Shown: in pieces, positions 16,918-25,479 of the stretch
How the letters are laid out: the number at the start of each line of letters is the position of its first letter
How positions within the stretch are numbered: the first letter of the stretch is position 1
From: UKL13-2 sp947085425
GTDB lineage: Bacteria > Pseudomonadota > Gammaproteobacteria > Burkholderiales > Usitatibacteraceae
Reading direction: 5' to 3'
Length of the DNA: 64,000 nucleotides
Assembly (NCBI GenBank): GCA_947085425.1
Contig: CAMTWK010000015.1
Coordinates: 1 to 64,000, forward strand
Position numbers and translations under genes: made by a program
Notes under the pieces: generated by a model
Seen by the model: only the letters and a program-made list of their open reading frames with translations
What the model was told of the DNA's origin: nothing
Database searches by the model: none

Positions 16918-17685
16918 TTAGCCACGAGCAGCCATCATCATGCGCACACGCGCCAAATCTTCCGGCGTATCCACCCCGGGCTCGATGACACCCTGCCAGG
17001 GCAACACGGCGATCTGAAACCCATGATGCAACGCACGCAACTGCTCGAGTGCTTCACACTGCTCGCTTGGCGCCGTCGACAGTGTGGCAAAGCGCCGCAA
17101 AAAATGTGCCCGGTAAGCGTAAATGCCGATGTGCCGTTGTGCGTTGAAATCCGTCGGCAATGTTGACGTATCCGATGCAAACGCATCACGCGCATAAGGA
17201 ATTGGCGCCCGGCTGAAATAACGGGCGAGGCCATGAATATCACTCACGACCTTCACCACATTGGCATTAAAAAAGTCCTCTGCATTAAAAATGCTGTGGG
17301 ACGCTGTCGCAATGGCGGCGGCGGGTGTGGCCGCCAACAGGGCGGCCACTGCGTAAATTAATTGTGGATCGATGAGTGGCTCATCGCCTTGCACATTGAC
17401 GACAATGGCATCATCGGCAAGCGCAAGATGTTGGACCACTTCCGCCAACCGATCGGTACCGGTGGTGTGATGTTCTGCCGTCAGCAACACATCGATATTA
17501 TTGGCCTGGCAAGCGGCCACCACATCGACATGATCAGTCGCCACCACCACCCGATCAGCGCCGGACGCTTGTGCACGCACCGCCACCCACACCACCATCG
17601 GCTTGCCGGCAATATCGGCCAGCGGCTTGTTCGGCAGGCGAACCGACTTCAGCCGCGCCGGAATGATACAAATGAATGGGGACAA
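16918..17685 (-). CDS. kdsB: 3-deoxy-manno-octulosonate cytidylyltransferase
   Basis: A 255-residue enzyme that activates KDO as CMP-KDO for lipid A-core assembly. It shows the nucleotide-binding start IIPARLKSVRLPNKPLADI, then VVATDHVDVV, TGTDRLAEV and the metal site NVQGDEPLI. The C-terminal IEPGVDTPEDLARVR is typical. The start is a TTG at 17685 with weak SD. It follows trm112 by 15 bases in the lpxK-trm112-kdsB-adk run. Confidence 0.96.
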   Translation of the reverse strand: MSPFICIIPARLKSVRLPNKPLADIAGKPMVVWVAVRAQASGADRVVVATDHVDVVAACQANNIDVLLTAEHHTTGTDRLAEVVQHLALADDAIVVNVQGDEPLIDPQLIYAVAALLAATPAAAIATASHSIFNAEDFFNANVVKVVSDIHGLARYFSRAPIPYARDAFASDTSTLPTDFNAQRHIGIYAYRAHFLRRFATLSTAPSEQCEALEQLRALHHGFQIAVLPWQGVIEPGVDTPEDLARVRMMMAARG

Positions 17686-17700
17686 AATTGAACCCGCCGC

Positions 17701-17889
17701 CTAGGGACGTTCTTCGCCAACAGCAAGCGCACGCGCCTCATCAACCAGCATGATGGGAATGCCATCGCGAATCGGATAAGCCAGCCGCGCCGACCAGGAT
17801 ATCAATTCTGTTTTGTTGGCAGACATGGTTAACGGCCCCTTGGTGACGGGACAAACCAGGATTTCAAGCAATTTTGGGTCGAGCGACAT
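17701..17889 (-). CDS. Trm112 family small protein
   Basis: A 62-residue protein starting MSLDPKLLEILVCPVTKG. The domain normally folds around zinc with a CPxCKG pair; here the first motif is CPVTKG with a single cysteine, so a classical zinc site is absent. LAYPIRDGIPIMLVDEAR matches the C-terminal half. Eukaryotic Trm112 activates methyltransferases; the bacterial role is unclear. Its ATG at 17889, with GGAAAA upstream, lies 26 bases inside the 3' end of lpxK. The position between lpxK and kdsB is conserved in beta- and gammaproteobacteria. Confidence 0.85.
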   Translation of the reverse strand: MSLDPKLLEILVCPVTKGPLTMSANKTELISWSARLAYPIRDGIPIMLVDEARALAVGEERP

Positions 17890-18979
17890 GATCAATTTTT
17901 TCCAAAATAAAATCGTAAAAAGCTTCCGGCAACAAGGCATCAATTTGCATCGCCCACATCCTCGAATCCGCAAACGATGTGCATTTTACCGCGTCCTTCT
18001 CGGTCATTAGAATGATGTCTGCCGCAATGCCATCCAAATCGGCGCGCACAAAGGCGTGATGATCGGCAAAGGCATGGCGCGAAACCAAGGTTAAACCAAG
18101 TCGTTCGATATGATCAAAAAAGCGCTGCGGGTGACCAATCCCCGCCACCGCCGCCACCCGCCGGGTAGAACAGCGCTCGATCATCGCCGCCGGCTGCTCA
18201 ACAATTGACGTCGCCAAGGACAAAAATGTCTCGTTGCCATAGGTCATGTTGAATACCGGCTTGCCACTTGCCAACAGCGCCGGCGCTATTGCCGGACATA
18301 AATGAGCCGCAGGCTGCGCAACACTTTTGATGTCGAAATCAATGTTGGTATTGTTCACAATAATGCAATCAACCGTATTTAGTCGTGACGGCATTTCACG
18401 CAACGGGCCGGCCGGCAACAAGTGGCCATTGCCAAATCCACGCGCGCCGTCTACCACCACAATCTCGATGTCACGCGCCAACGCGTAATGTTGTAGTCCA
18501 TCATCACCGATCACGACGTTGGTATTGGCATGATCAGCGAGCAGGGCTTGCACGGCGTTGGCGCGCCGTGACGAAACATAAACCGGCGCCGCACTTCGTG
18601 TTGCCAACAGTTGCGGCTCATCACCGCTCTCGTCTGGCGGCGCACCATTGCTGGCAGCGCGCACTTCTTGCGCACCGTGAATGCCACTCCCGGCCAGCAC
18701 ATAGCCGCGGGTGACAATGCCCGGCGCACGGCCGATGCGTCGTAAATAATCGACAAGCGCCAACACAACCGGTGTTTTACCAGTCCCGCCAATACTCAGA
18801 TTACCCACCACCACCACCGGCACAGCAGGCAAAAACGATGGCAGAATTTCTGCCTGATATAAATAACGGCGGGCCGCCACCACCAGCCAAAACAACCATG
18901 AAATTGGCCGCAGCAGCCATTGCCACACCGAGGCATGTTGCCATTCGCGCAAAAAAAATGCCTCGATAAACCGCCGCAT
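17864..18979 (-). CDS. lpxK: tetraacyldisaccharide 4'-kinase
   Basis: A 371-residue inner-membrane-associated kinase that adds the 4'-phosphate of lipid A. It has an N-terminal amphipathic/hydrophobic stretch (about 20-45) and the shifted P-loop GNLSIGGTGKTPV. Catalytic-region motifs are VTRGY, GDDGLQHYAL and DGARGFGNGHLLPAGPLRE (19 residues); GIGHPQRFFDHIERLGL and MTEKDAVKC lie towards the C-terminus. The ATG at 18979 is chosen over an in-frame GTG pair just upstream. Its 3' end overlaps trm112. Confidence 0.95.
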   Translation of the reverse strand: MRRFIEAFFLREWQHASVWQWLLRPISWLFWLVVAARRYLYQAEILPSFLPAVPVVVVGNLSIGGTGKTPVVLALVDYLRRIGRAPGIVTRGYVLAGSGIHGAQEVRAASNGAPPDESGDEPQLLATRSAAPVYVSSRRANAVQALLADHANTNVVIGDDGLQHYALARDIEIVVVDGARGFGNGHLLPAGPLREMPSRLNTVDCIIVNNTNIDFDIKSVAQPAAHLCPAIAPALLASGKPVFNMTYGNETFLSLATSIVEQPAAMIERCSTRRVAAVAGIGHPQRFFDHIERLGLTLVSRHAFADHHAFVRADLDGIAADIILMTEKDAVKCTSFADSRMWAMQIDALLPEAFYDFILEKIDHVARPKIA

Positions 18980-19015
18980 GTTCACCACGCATCACACCGT
19001 CAACATGGACAAAAA

Positions 19016-19444
19016 TTACTTGCCGGGTTTGGTTTGGGTGGTGAAGGAAATTTTGGTGAATCCCACCACCCGCGCAGCTTCCATGACATTCACCACCGCT
19101 TGATGGGTGGCGGCCGCATCAGCACCTATGGCAATGACCGGATCCTTCATTTGCGCCGCCGTTGCGGCCTGCTGTAACGCATTGGCAAACGAGGACACAC
19201 TATTAAAATTGACCGGCACATTGTTAATTGCGTATTTACCACTGGCATCCACGGCAATATTCAAAACCTGCGGACGGTCCGGCGCTTTTTCTGCGGACGC
19301 TTCCGGCAGATTGATTTGCAATTCCGCATATTTTGAATAGGTGGTGGTGACCATGACAAAAATCAGAATAACCAACAACAAATCAATCAACGGAATGAAG
19401 TTGATTTCCGGCTCCTCGCGGCTGCGGCCACGGCGGAAATTCAT
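19016..19444 (-). CDS. exbD: biopolymer transport protein ExbD/TolR family
   Basis: A 142-residue protein with a short cytoplasmic N-terminus, one membrane helix (about 17-40) holding the proton-path aspartate in NFIPLIDLLLVILIF, and a periplasmic domain (DASGKYAINNVPV, VIAIGADAAATHQAVV). With ExbB it uses the proton gradient to energise TonB. Its ATG overlaps the exbB stop by four bases. The exbB-exbD-lpxK-kdsB order is standard in betaproteobacteria. No tonB is adjacent. Confidence 0.93.
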   Translation of the reverse strand: MNFRRGRSREEPEINFIPLIDLLLVILIFVMVTTTYSKYAELQINLPEASAEKAPDRPQVLNIAVDASGKYAINNVPVNFNSVSSFANALQQAATAAQMKDPVIAIGADAAATHQAVVNVMEAARVVGFTKISFTTQTKPGK

Positions 19445-20046
19445 GTGCGCTCTCCGTGCAGGATTTCCACCAGCTTGATGCCCTGCTGCTCCATGTCGAT
19501 GACCATCACGTCCACTTTTCCACGGAAATGCCGGTAAAAGATGAGTGCGGGAACGGCGACTGCAATACCCGCCGCAGTGTTGTATAACGCGATGGAAATG
19601 CCCAACGCCATTTGGGCGGGATTGCCGCCTTGCGCACCGGAGGCGCCAAAAATTTCAATCATGCCGATCACCGTGCCAAACAGCCCCAACAGCGGGGCGA
19701 CCGTGGCAATGGTGCCAAGCCCGGTCAGGAAACGCTCCATTTCCACCATGACCGCGCGACCGGCCTCTTCCATCGATTCCTTCATGATTTCGCGCGATGA
19801 CTTGACGTTGGCCAAACCGGCGGCAAACACCCGGCCCAAAAATGAATTTGCATTCAACTTCGCCAGCAAATCGGGCGATGCGCCCTGCAAACGGAATGCA
19901 TCCACCGTGTCCGTAAACAAATTCGGCGGCAGAACACGGCTACGACGCAAAGTCCAGAAACGTTCACCGATGATGGCGAAACAAATGACTGAACACAAAA
20001 TAATGAACCAAATAGTCCAGCCGGCTGCTTGAATGATCGATAACAA
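19441..20046 (-). CDS. exbB: biopolymer transport protein ExbB/TolQ family
   Basis: A 201-residue MotA/TolQ/ExbB proton-channel protein with an N-terminal helix, a cytoplasmic loop and two C-terminal helices carrying GLGTIATVAPLLGLFGTVIG and ALYNTAAGIAVAVPALI. The start is set at a TTG (20046) because GGAG stands seven bases before it and the family begins close to LSIIQAAGW; the longer frame to 20145 has no SD. The stop overlaps exbD by four bases. It pairs with ExbD to drive TonB-dependent uptake. Confidence 0.92.
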   Translation of the reverse strand: MLSIIQAAGWTIWFIILCSVICFAIIGERFWTLRRSRVLPPNLFTDTVDAFRLQGASPDLLAKLNANSFLGRVFAAGLANVKSSREIMKESMEEAGRAVMVEMERFLTGLGTIATVAPLLGLFGTVIGMIEIFGASGAQGGNPAQMALGISIALYNTAAGIAVAVPALIFYRHFRGKVDVMVIDMEQQGIKLVEILHGERT

Positions 20047-20293
20047 TGTGGTCTCCAAATGTACAAATGTGTCGGGCGCAATTTTAATTAGTTTAACGTA
20101 TCCGCTTTGTGCTCGACGCGCTGCAACATGCGGCGCTGTCACCATCTGGCAACAAGCGACCGCGATGACGGTGATTGTTTGAAAATCAAGGCGGGCTGGT
20201 GAATTTCAAAAACAATGTTGATTGACGCGCCTTTTCAGCCATTTATGAGCCGCAAAGTCGGTATTCATTGGCGTTTTGCCAGGCGCCAAAAAT

Positions 20294-20316
20294 TCATCCA
20301 CAACTACTGTGGATAA
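20294..20316. promoter_or_regulatory. inverted pair of DnaA-box-like 9-mers
   Basis: TCATCCACA (20294-20302, one mismatch to TTATCCACA) faces TGTGGATAA (20308-20316, a perfect DnaA box in reverse) across five bases, in the divergent exbB/xseA gap. It may be a DnaA regulatory site or simply a palindrome. A replication origin is not suggested, since no dnaA, dnaN, AT-rich unwinding tract or box cluster is seen. Confidence 0.4.
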
Positions 20317-20480
20317 CTCTGTGCATAGCCATTGTTAAGCGATCCTAAGTCACGAAGCCATAACGATTTTTTCCAATCCGCCTAATTTTTAGCCTGCCAA
20401 AAAACCCCGTGTTTTCAATGAGTTGCAATTTAACATCCGCAGATGACACAACGTGGTACGGATTTACCTGTGGTGGTACC

Positions 20481-21944
20481 ATGCGGTGGATGAATAGTGA
20501 TGATTACCCCCTGTTTTTTGCCGCCGACAGTGCTGAAAACGCGCCGAAACGACCCTCCTTTGGTTCTCGAGTCGATGCCAATATTGCCATCAGCGTATCG
20601 GAACTGAATCGGCGGGTAAAAGGCGCGTTGGAAGCCAGTTTTGAACTGCGTTGGGTAAGGGGAGAGTTATCAAATGTAATGCGCGCAGCAAGCGGCCATT
20701 GGTATTTTTCGATCAAAGATGATGCCGCCCAGGTTCGTTGCGTGATGTTTAAACAGCGCGCCCAAGGAATGTCGTTTACCCCCATCAACGGCCTCGAAGT
20801 GGAAGTACGCGCCCTGCCGACCCTTTACGAAGCGCGCGGCGAATTTCAATTGGGCGTTGAAACCATGCGGCTCGCCGGACTCGGCGCGATATATGAGGCG
20901 TTTGAACAGCTCAAAAAGAAGTTGGCTGCAGAGGGCCTGTTTGACGAACAGCGCAAACGTCCCCTGCCCGGATTTGCCCGCACTCTGGGAATTGTCACTT
21001 CATCACGAGGTGCCGCGCTGCACGATGTACTTACTGCAATGCAACGCCGCGCGCCAATGATCAACATCATCATTTATCCAACCGCGGTGCAGGGAGCGGA
21101 CGCGCCCCGGGAGATCGCCACCGCCATCACCACCGCCGCCAATCGAAATGAAATTGATGCCCTGCTGATTTGCCGGGGCGGCGGGTCGATCGAAGATTTA
21201 TTTGCGTTTAACCACGAGGCGGTTGCCCGCGCCATTGTTCGCCTGCAAGACCAAACCAATATTGTCGTGGTGTCCGCAGTCGGCCATGAAACTGATTTCA
21301 CGATTTGTGATTTTGTCGCCGATAGGCGCGCGCCGACACCCACCGCCGGAGCGGAATTATTGTCACCGGATACGCCGCAACTACGCCTATCCATCCAGCG
21401 CCAACAACAAACAATGCGTCAGCAGACACTGCAAATCATCCGCCGCCACCAACAAGCGGTTGATTTTGCCGCCCGCGGCTTGGTATCCCCGCAGGACAGA
21501 CTGCAACGTGAGCATGAAAATCTCAAACTGGTGCGACTACGTTCAAGCGGCGCAATACGTGCGCAATTACAACAATGCCGACTTGGATTGCTCGAAATGT
21601 CGCACCGACTGCGTCAACTCACACCGAATATGCGGCAACGTCGCCAGACCCATATGGTCATCGGACAGGCGCTAAGACGGGTGATGATCAGCACGCTGGA
21701 TCTACATCGCCAAACGGTCAAACAACACCGCCACGCACTTGAATTGCTCAGCCCATTACAAGTTCTCACCCGCGGCTATGCAATCGTCAATATCGGCGGC
21801 AAAGGCGTTATCAGTAGTATCGAAAACGTCCAGACTGGTGATCAGATTGCAGTGCGTTTTCATGATGGTGAGCTTGCCGCGCGGGTGGAAAAAACCACAC
21901 CCGCCGCACCATCCAAGTCGACCAAGCCAGTGGTGAGCGGATAA
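20481..21944 (+). CDS. xseA: exodeoxyribonuclease VII large subunit
   Basis: A 487-residue nuclease subunit. An N-terminal OB fold begins at ISVSELNRRVKGALE and includes GELSNVMRAASGHWYFSIKD (20 residues). The catalytic core has TSSRGAALHDVLTAM, CRGGGSIEDLFAFNHE and SAVGHETDFTICDFVADRRA. A Gln/Arg-rich coiled coil follows, and the C-terminus has LQVLTRGYAIV. With XseB (not here) it degrades single-stranded DNA in both directions. The frame stays open to a GTG at 20409, but the ATGs at 20481 and 20490 have better upstream context. It is divergent from exbB. Confidence 0.93.
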   Translation: MRWMNSDDYPLFFAADSAENAPKRPSFGSRVDANIAISVSELNRRVKGALEASFELRWVRGELSNVMRAASGHWYFSIKDDAAQVRCVMFKQRAQGMSFTPINGLEVEVRALPTLYEARGEFQLGVETMRLAGLGAIYEAFEQLKKKLAAEGLFDEQRKRPLPGFARTLGIVTSSRGAALHDVLTAMQRRAPMINIIIYPTAVQGADAPREIATAITTAANRNEIDALLICRGGGSIEDLFAFNHEAVARAIVRLQDQTNIVVVSAVGHETDFTICDFVADRRAPTPTAGAELLSPDTPQLRLSIQRQQQTMRQQTLQIIRRHQQAVDFAARGLVSPQDRLQREHENLKLVRLRSSGAIRAQLQQCRLGLLEMSHRLRQLTPNMRQRRQTHMVIGQALRRVMISTLDLHRQTVKQHRHALELLSPLQVLTRGYAIVNIGGKGVISSIENVQTGDQIAVRFHDGELAARVEKTTPAAPSKSTKPVVSG

Positions 21945-22012
21945 AATTTATCCGCAGGCCCGCACGCCACCGCCGTTATTCGACCGCCAGAAAACGACCG
22001 CCGGACAATCAA

Positions 22013-22147
22013 CCAGCATAGTTCACGGGTCGGCCCGCCTTACATACGTTTTTCATTCTTGGCGACCTGTAAATTCTGCAAATCCAAACTGTACTTCGTA
22101 AGGTTGATGGCCTACACACCCGAGAGCGTCCCCGTGAAATATGCAGG
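22013..22147 (+). mobile_element. MITE-like element, copy 3 (135 bp)
   Basis: The shortest copy. The left end CCAGCATAGTTCACGGGTCGG carries two changes from the consensus; the right end CCCGTGAAATATGCAGG is intact. Flanks are TCAA (22009-22012) and TTAA (22148-22151), i.e. one decayed base if TTAA was duplicated. Most of the interior is the reverse complement of the right half of copy 1 (AAATCCAAACTGTAC..., GGTTGATGGCCTAC), joined directly to the far end as if internally deleted. It lies between convergent xseA and miaA, 18 bases from the miaA stop. Confidence 0.8.
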
Positions 22148-22165
22148 TTAACCAAATGTGCAGAC

Positions 22166-23107
22166 TTATAGCAAAATTTGCTGCAAGCGACGGATCAATT
22201 GGCCAGGCACATCGGGCGCCAGGCAGTCAAATGATTCAACCCCTTCCATTCCGCGCAACCAGGTCATCTGCCGCTTGGCAAGCTGACGGGTGGCGGCAAT
22301 GCCTTCGGCACGCAGGCCTGACGCATCAATATTTCCGTCCAGAAAACTCCACACCTGTCGATATCCAACACAGCGCATGGACGGCATGTCGATGGTCAGT
22401 TGATATTTTTCCCGCAGCACTTTCATCTCATCGACCAATCCGTTGGCCAGCATGACGTCAAAGCGGTTCGCTATGCGCTGGTGAAGTACGGCGCGGTCGG
22501 ACGGCAACAAAGCCAATAGGGTCGGCGCAAACGGGAATACCGGCTGATGCGGGCTTTTCGGCGTATTGCGGGTTTGCAATTCCGACAGCGGTGTGCCACT
22601 GATGGCAAAAACTTCCAACGCACGTTGAATGCGTTGACTGTCATTGGGCGACAAGCGCGCGGCAGCAACAGCATCGACTCTGGACAGTTCGGTATGCATC
22701 GCCGGCCAGCCCAGCAACGCCGCCCGGTCGGTAATCTGCTGACGAATGGCCGCATCCGCTGGCGGCATCGCACTTAAGCCATCGATGAGCGCCTTCACGT
22801 ACATCATGGTGCCACCGACCAAGAGCGGCGTGCGGCCGTCGGCGTGAATTTTTGTGATTGCAGCAATGGCATCGCGCCGGAAATCCGCCACCGAATAAAC
22901 CTGATCCGGATTGATCAAATTAATTAGTTGGTGCGGGTGCTGCGCCAATGTCGCCGTATCCGGCTTGGCGGACCCGATATTCATATCGCGATAAACCAGG
23001 GCGGAATCGACACTGACAATATCCAACGGAAATTGCGCACGCAGCGCACACGCCAGCGCCGTTTTTCCGGATGCCGTCGGCCCCAGCAGAAATACCACCG
23101 ATTTCAT
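22166..23107 (-). CDS. miaA: tRNA dimethylallyltransferase
   Basis: A 313-residue enzyme placing a dimethylallyl group on A37 of UNN-reading tRNAs. P-loop GPTASGKT is at 9-16, followed by VSVDSALVYRDMNIGSAKP, LVGGTMMYVKALIDG, SQRIQRALEV and MRCVGYRQVW. Its start overlaps the mutL stop by four bases (ATGA), the conserved mutL-miaA coupling; hfq does not follow. Confidence 0.97.
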   Translation of the reverse strand: MKSVVFLLGPTASGKTALACALRAQFPLDIVSVDSALVYRDMNIGSAKPDTATLAQHPHQLINLINPDQVYSVADFRRDAIAAITKIHADGRTPLLVGGTMMYVKALIDGLSAMPPADAAIRQQITDRAALLGWPAMHTELSRVDAVAAARLSPNDSQRIQRALEVFAISGTPLSELQTRNTPKSPHQPVFPFAPTLLALLPSDRAVLHQRIANRFDVMLANGLVDEMKVLREKYQLTIDMPSMRCVGYRQVWSFLDGNIDASGLRAEGIAATRQLAKRQMTWLRGMEGVESFDCLAPDVPGQLIRRLQQILL

Positions 23108-24954
23108 CGGCCGCGCATGAATAATTTATCCAGATCAGACAACGCAAACTGGAACCACGTCGGACGGCCATGATTACATTGCCCGCTGCGTTCGGTTTCT
23201 TCCATTTGCCGCAGTAATGCATTCATTTCCGGCAGCGTCAGCTGCCGGTTCGCCCGCACCGCCGCGTGGCACGCCATGGTGGAAAGAATTTCATCGCGTC
23301 GCTCTTCCATTGCCCGTGCGCCGCCGTGCAAGGCCAGATCGTCAAGTAATTCGCGTAGTAACTCATGCGGCTCGCGCCGCTCCATCAGCGCCGGCACCGC
23401 GCGGATGGCGATTTCATTCGGACTTAAATCCGCAAAATCAAAACCCAACCCGGTCAGCAACAAACGATTGTCTTCAAGGATTTCGCGCTCGCGCGGCGCA
23501 ATCGCAAACGCAATCGGTGTCAGCAACGGCTGCGTAGCCACCTCATTGGCGTTATTGGCCTGTTTGAATTGTTCATACAAGATACGTTCATGCGCTGCGT
23601 GCATATCCACCAGCACCAGCCCTTGCGAATTTTGTGCCAGCACATAGATTCCGTGCAACTGGCCCAATGCAAATCCCAGCGGTGGCACGCCGCCGGCATC
23701 ATTCGACATCGCGACCGCCGCCGAGGTCGATGCCGTTGGCAGCGCTGCTGCATTGTGATCGCCCGGAGCGGCTGGCTCTCTCAGCACTTCATAAAAGCGG
23801 CTGTGTTGCTGAGCGCGATATGCAGGAGCGCCTTCGCCTGCTCCAATTTGAGTTTGCACCGCGCGCGGCCAATTTGTTCCCTGCGGCAAGGCTGCGGGCG
23901 GTGCCGACACATAACGACCGGGGTCGGCGGTCGGCGCAGCAACGTCGACGGCGGATGCCGACAACGCCTTGTTTAACGCATGGAACACAAATTGATGCAC
24001 CGCACGGCCATCGCGAAAACGGACTTCAGCTTTTGCCGGATGCACATTGACATCCACCAATTCCGGATTAATCGAAAGAAACAATGCAAACGCCGGTTGA
24101 CGACCATGATGCAACACATCGGCATAGGCCTGTCGAATCGCATGCTGCAATAATTTATCGCGCACAAAACGGCCGTTGATAAAACAAAACTGCTGGTCGC
24201 GGCCGGCGCGCGAATAACGTGGCAATGCGATAAACCCATGCAAGGCAAACGCGGTGTGTTGTTCGTCGATGGCCATCGATGAACCGGCAAATTCATCGCC
24301 CATAATGGCCATGACCCGGTCCGCCGGTGCTTGTGTCGGATAAGACCAGACCCGCCGTCCATTATGCGAAAGTGAAATCGCCACCTGCGGAAAAGCGATG
24401 GCAATACGAACAGCCGCGTCTTCAGCGTGACCAAATTCGGTGCCCGGCGTTTTTAGAAATTTACGCCGCGCCGGAGTATTAAAAAATAAATCTTCGGCGT
24501 CAATCACCGTCCCACGCGCCAGTGCCGCCGCCTGGACGGTGGCAATTTCGCCACCCAAAACCTGCAGGCAATGCGCATGTGCCGCGTTCGTCTGGCCGTC
24601 CGAAAATCTTGATGTCAGCGTCAAGCGCGAAATGGCGCCCAAACTAGCCAGCGCCTCACCACGGAACCCCAACGTCGCCACCCGCTCCAAATCATCAAGG
24701 TCGCGAATTTTCGAGGTGGCGTGGCGCTGCACCGCAAATTGCATTTCATTGTCGGGAATACCGCTGCCGTTGTCGGCGACGCGAATACGTTTGATGCCGC
24801 CTTCGGCCAAATCAATCTGAATTTCGGTCGCGCCCGCGTCAAGGCTGTTTTCCAACAATTCTTTGAGTGCGGAGGCGGGTCTTTCAACCACCTCTCCGGC
24901 GGCAATTTGATTAATCAACAGTTCCGGCAAGGCTTGAATGGTGGCGCGCATCAC
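23104..24954 (-). CDS. mutL: DNA mismatch repair protein MutL
   Basis: A 616-residue protein. The N-terminal GHKL ATPase has NQIAAGEVVERP, ELLENSLDAGAT, DNGSGIP and GFRGEALASL. A Pro/Ala-rich linker spans about 330-430. The dimerisation domain contains DMHAAHERILYE at about 450-461, which fits the DMHA(X)2E(X)4E metal motif of endonuclease-active MutL such as the Neisseria protein. It should therefore nick DNA itself rather than rely on MutH. It overlaps miaA. The usual neighbour amiC is separated by an inserted GGDEF-EAL gene. Confidence 0.97.
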   Translation of the reverse strand: MMRATIQALPELLINQIAAGEVVERPASALKELLENSLDAGATEIQIDLAEGGIKRIRVADNGSGIPDNEMQFAVQRHATSKIRDLDDLERVATLGFRGEALASLGAISRLTLTSRFSDGQTNAAHAHCLQVLGGEIATVQAAALARGTVIDAEDLFFNTPARRKFLKTPGTEFGHAEDAAVRIAIAFPQVAISLSHNGRRVWSYPTQAPADRVMAIMGDEFAGSSMAIDEQHTAFALHGFIALPRYSRAGRDQQFCFINGRFVRDKLLQHAIRQAYADVLHHGRQPAFALFLSINPELVDVNVHPAKAEVRFRDGRAVHQFVFHALNKALSASAVDVAAPTADPGRYVSAPPAALPQGTNWPRAVQTQIGAGEGAPAYRAQQHSRFYEVLREPAAPGDHNAAALPTASTSAAVAMSNDAGGVPPLGFALGQLHGIYVLAQNSQGLVLVDMHAAHERILYEQFKQANNANEVATQPLLTPIAFAIAPREREILEDNRLLLTGLGFDFADLSPNEIAIRAVPALMERREPHELLRELLDDLALHGGARAMEERRDEILSTMACHAAVRANRQLTLPEMNALLRQMEETERSGQCNHGRPTWFQFALSDLDKLFMRGR

Positions 24955-25479
24955 CGCATTTTACCGACTCTTGATGGCGGTCACCCATACTGATCGTGCT
25001 ACGGTAAACCATGGTGCTGGCGGCCCCGGCAACTTGAATGGATTCGAGTCGATTTTGCCGCCCCCGCCTAGCAGTTTGTTGAAATTCTGCTGCGCTCGGT
25101 GATGCGGCGTTGGCAAGCGGCTGACGCGGTTGACCAAAATTACGAAAAATATCGGCGTTTTTACTCACCATCCCCTGATTGCGGGGCTAATACGCCATTT
25201 CAATGAAAAATGCCGGTAGAAACTTGACGCGTGGTCTGCATGGCTCTAAGCTGCAATGTGGACGGGGAATATTGATAACAACCACGTTAACAATCACATA
25301 CAACCGAATATAAAAGTGTCGTGTCATCACTCAATCGTGCGTAGTGGACCTCGACGTGTGCAACTTGGTGTTTTTTTCCAGAAGGTCCTGATCCGTCGAA
25401 TTTTTTGTCGATGCGCCTGATTGTCAGGTGAAATCGCAAACGTTTGCATCTGTTCGCCCCACCATCAAAAGGTTGATCT
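24955..25479. other. intergenic region between mutL and the GGDEF-EAL gene
   Basis: About 525 bases with no convincing gene, tRNA or repeat. Short open frames on both strands lack ribosome sites and family-like sequence. No c-di-GMP riboswitch (GEMM) motif was recognised before the GGDEF-EAL gene. The promoters of the divergent mutL and GGDEF-EAL genes must lie here, but no clear -35/-10 pair could be chosen. Confidence 0.5.

Noticed and set aside
24911..25171. 86-codon minus-strand frame upstream of mutL
   Set aside because: It overlaps the mutL start, has no ribosome site and reads like chance sequence.
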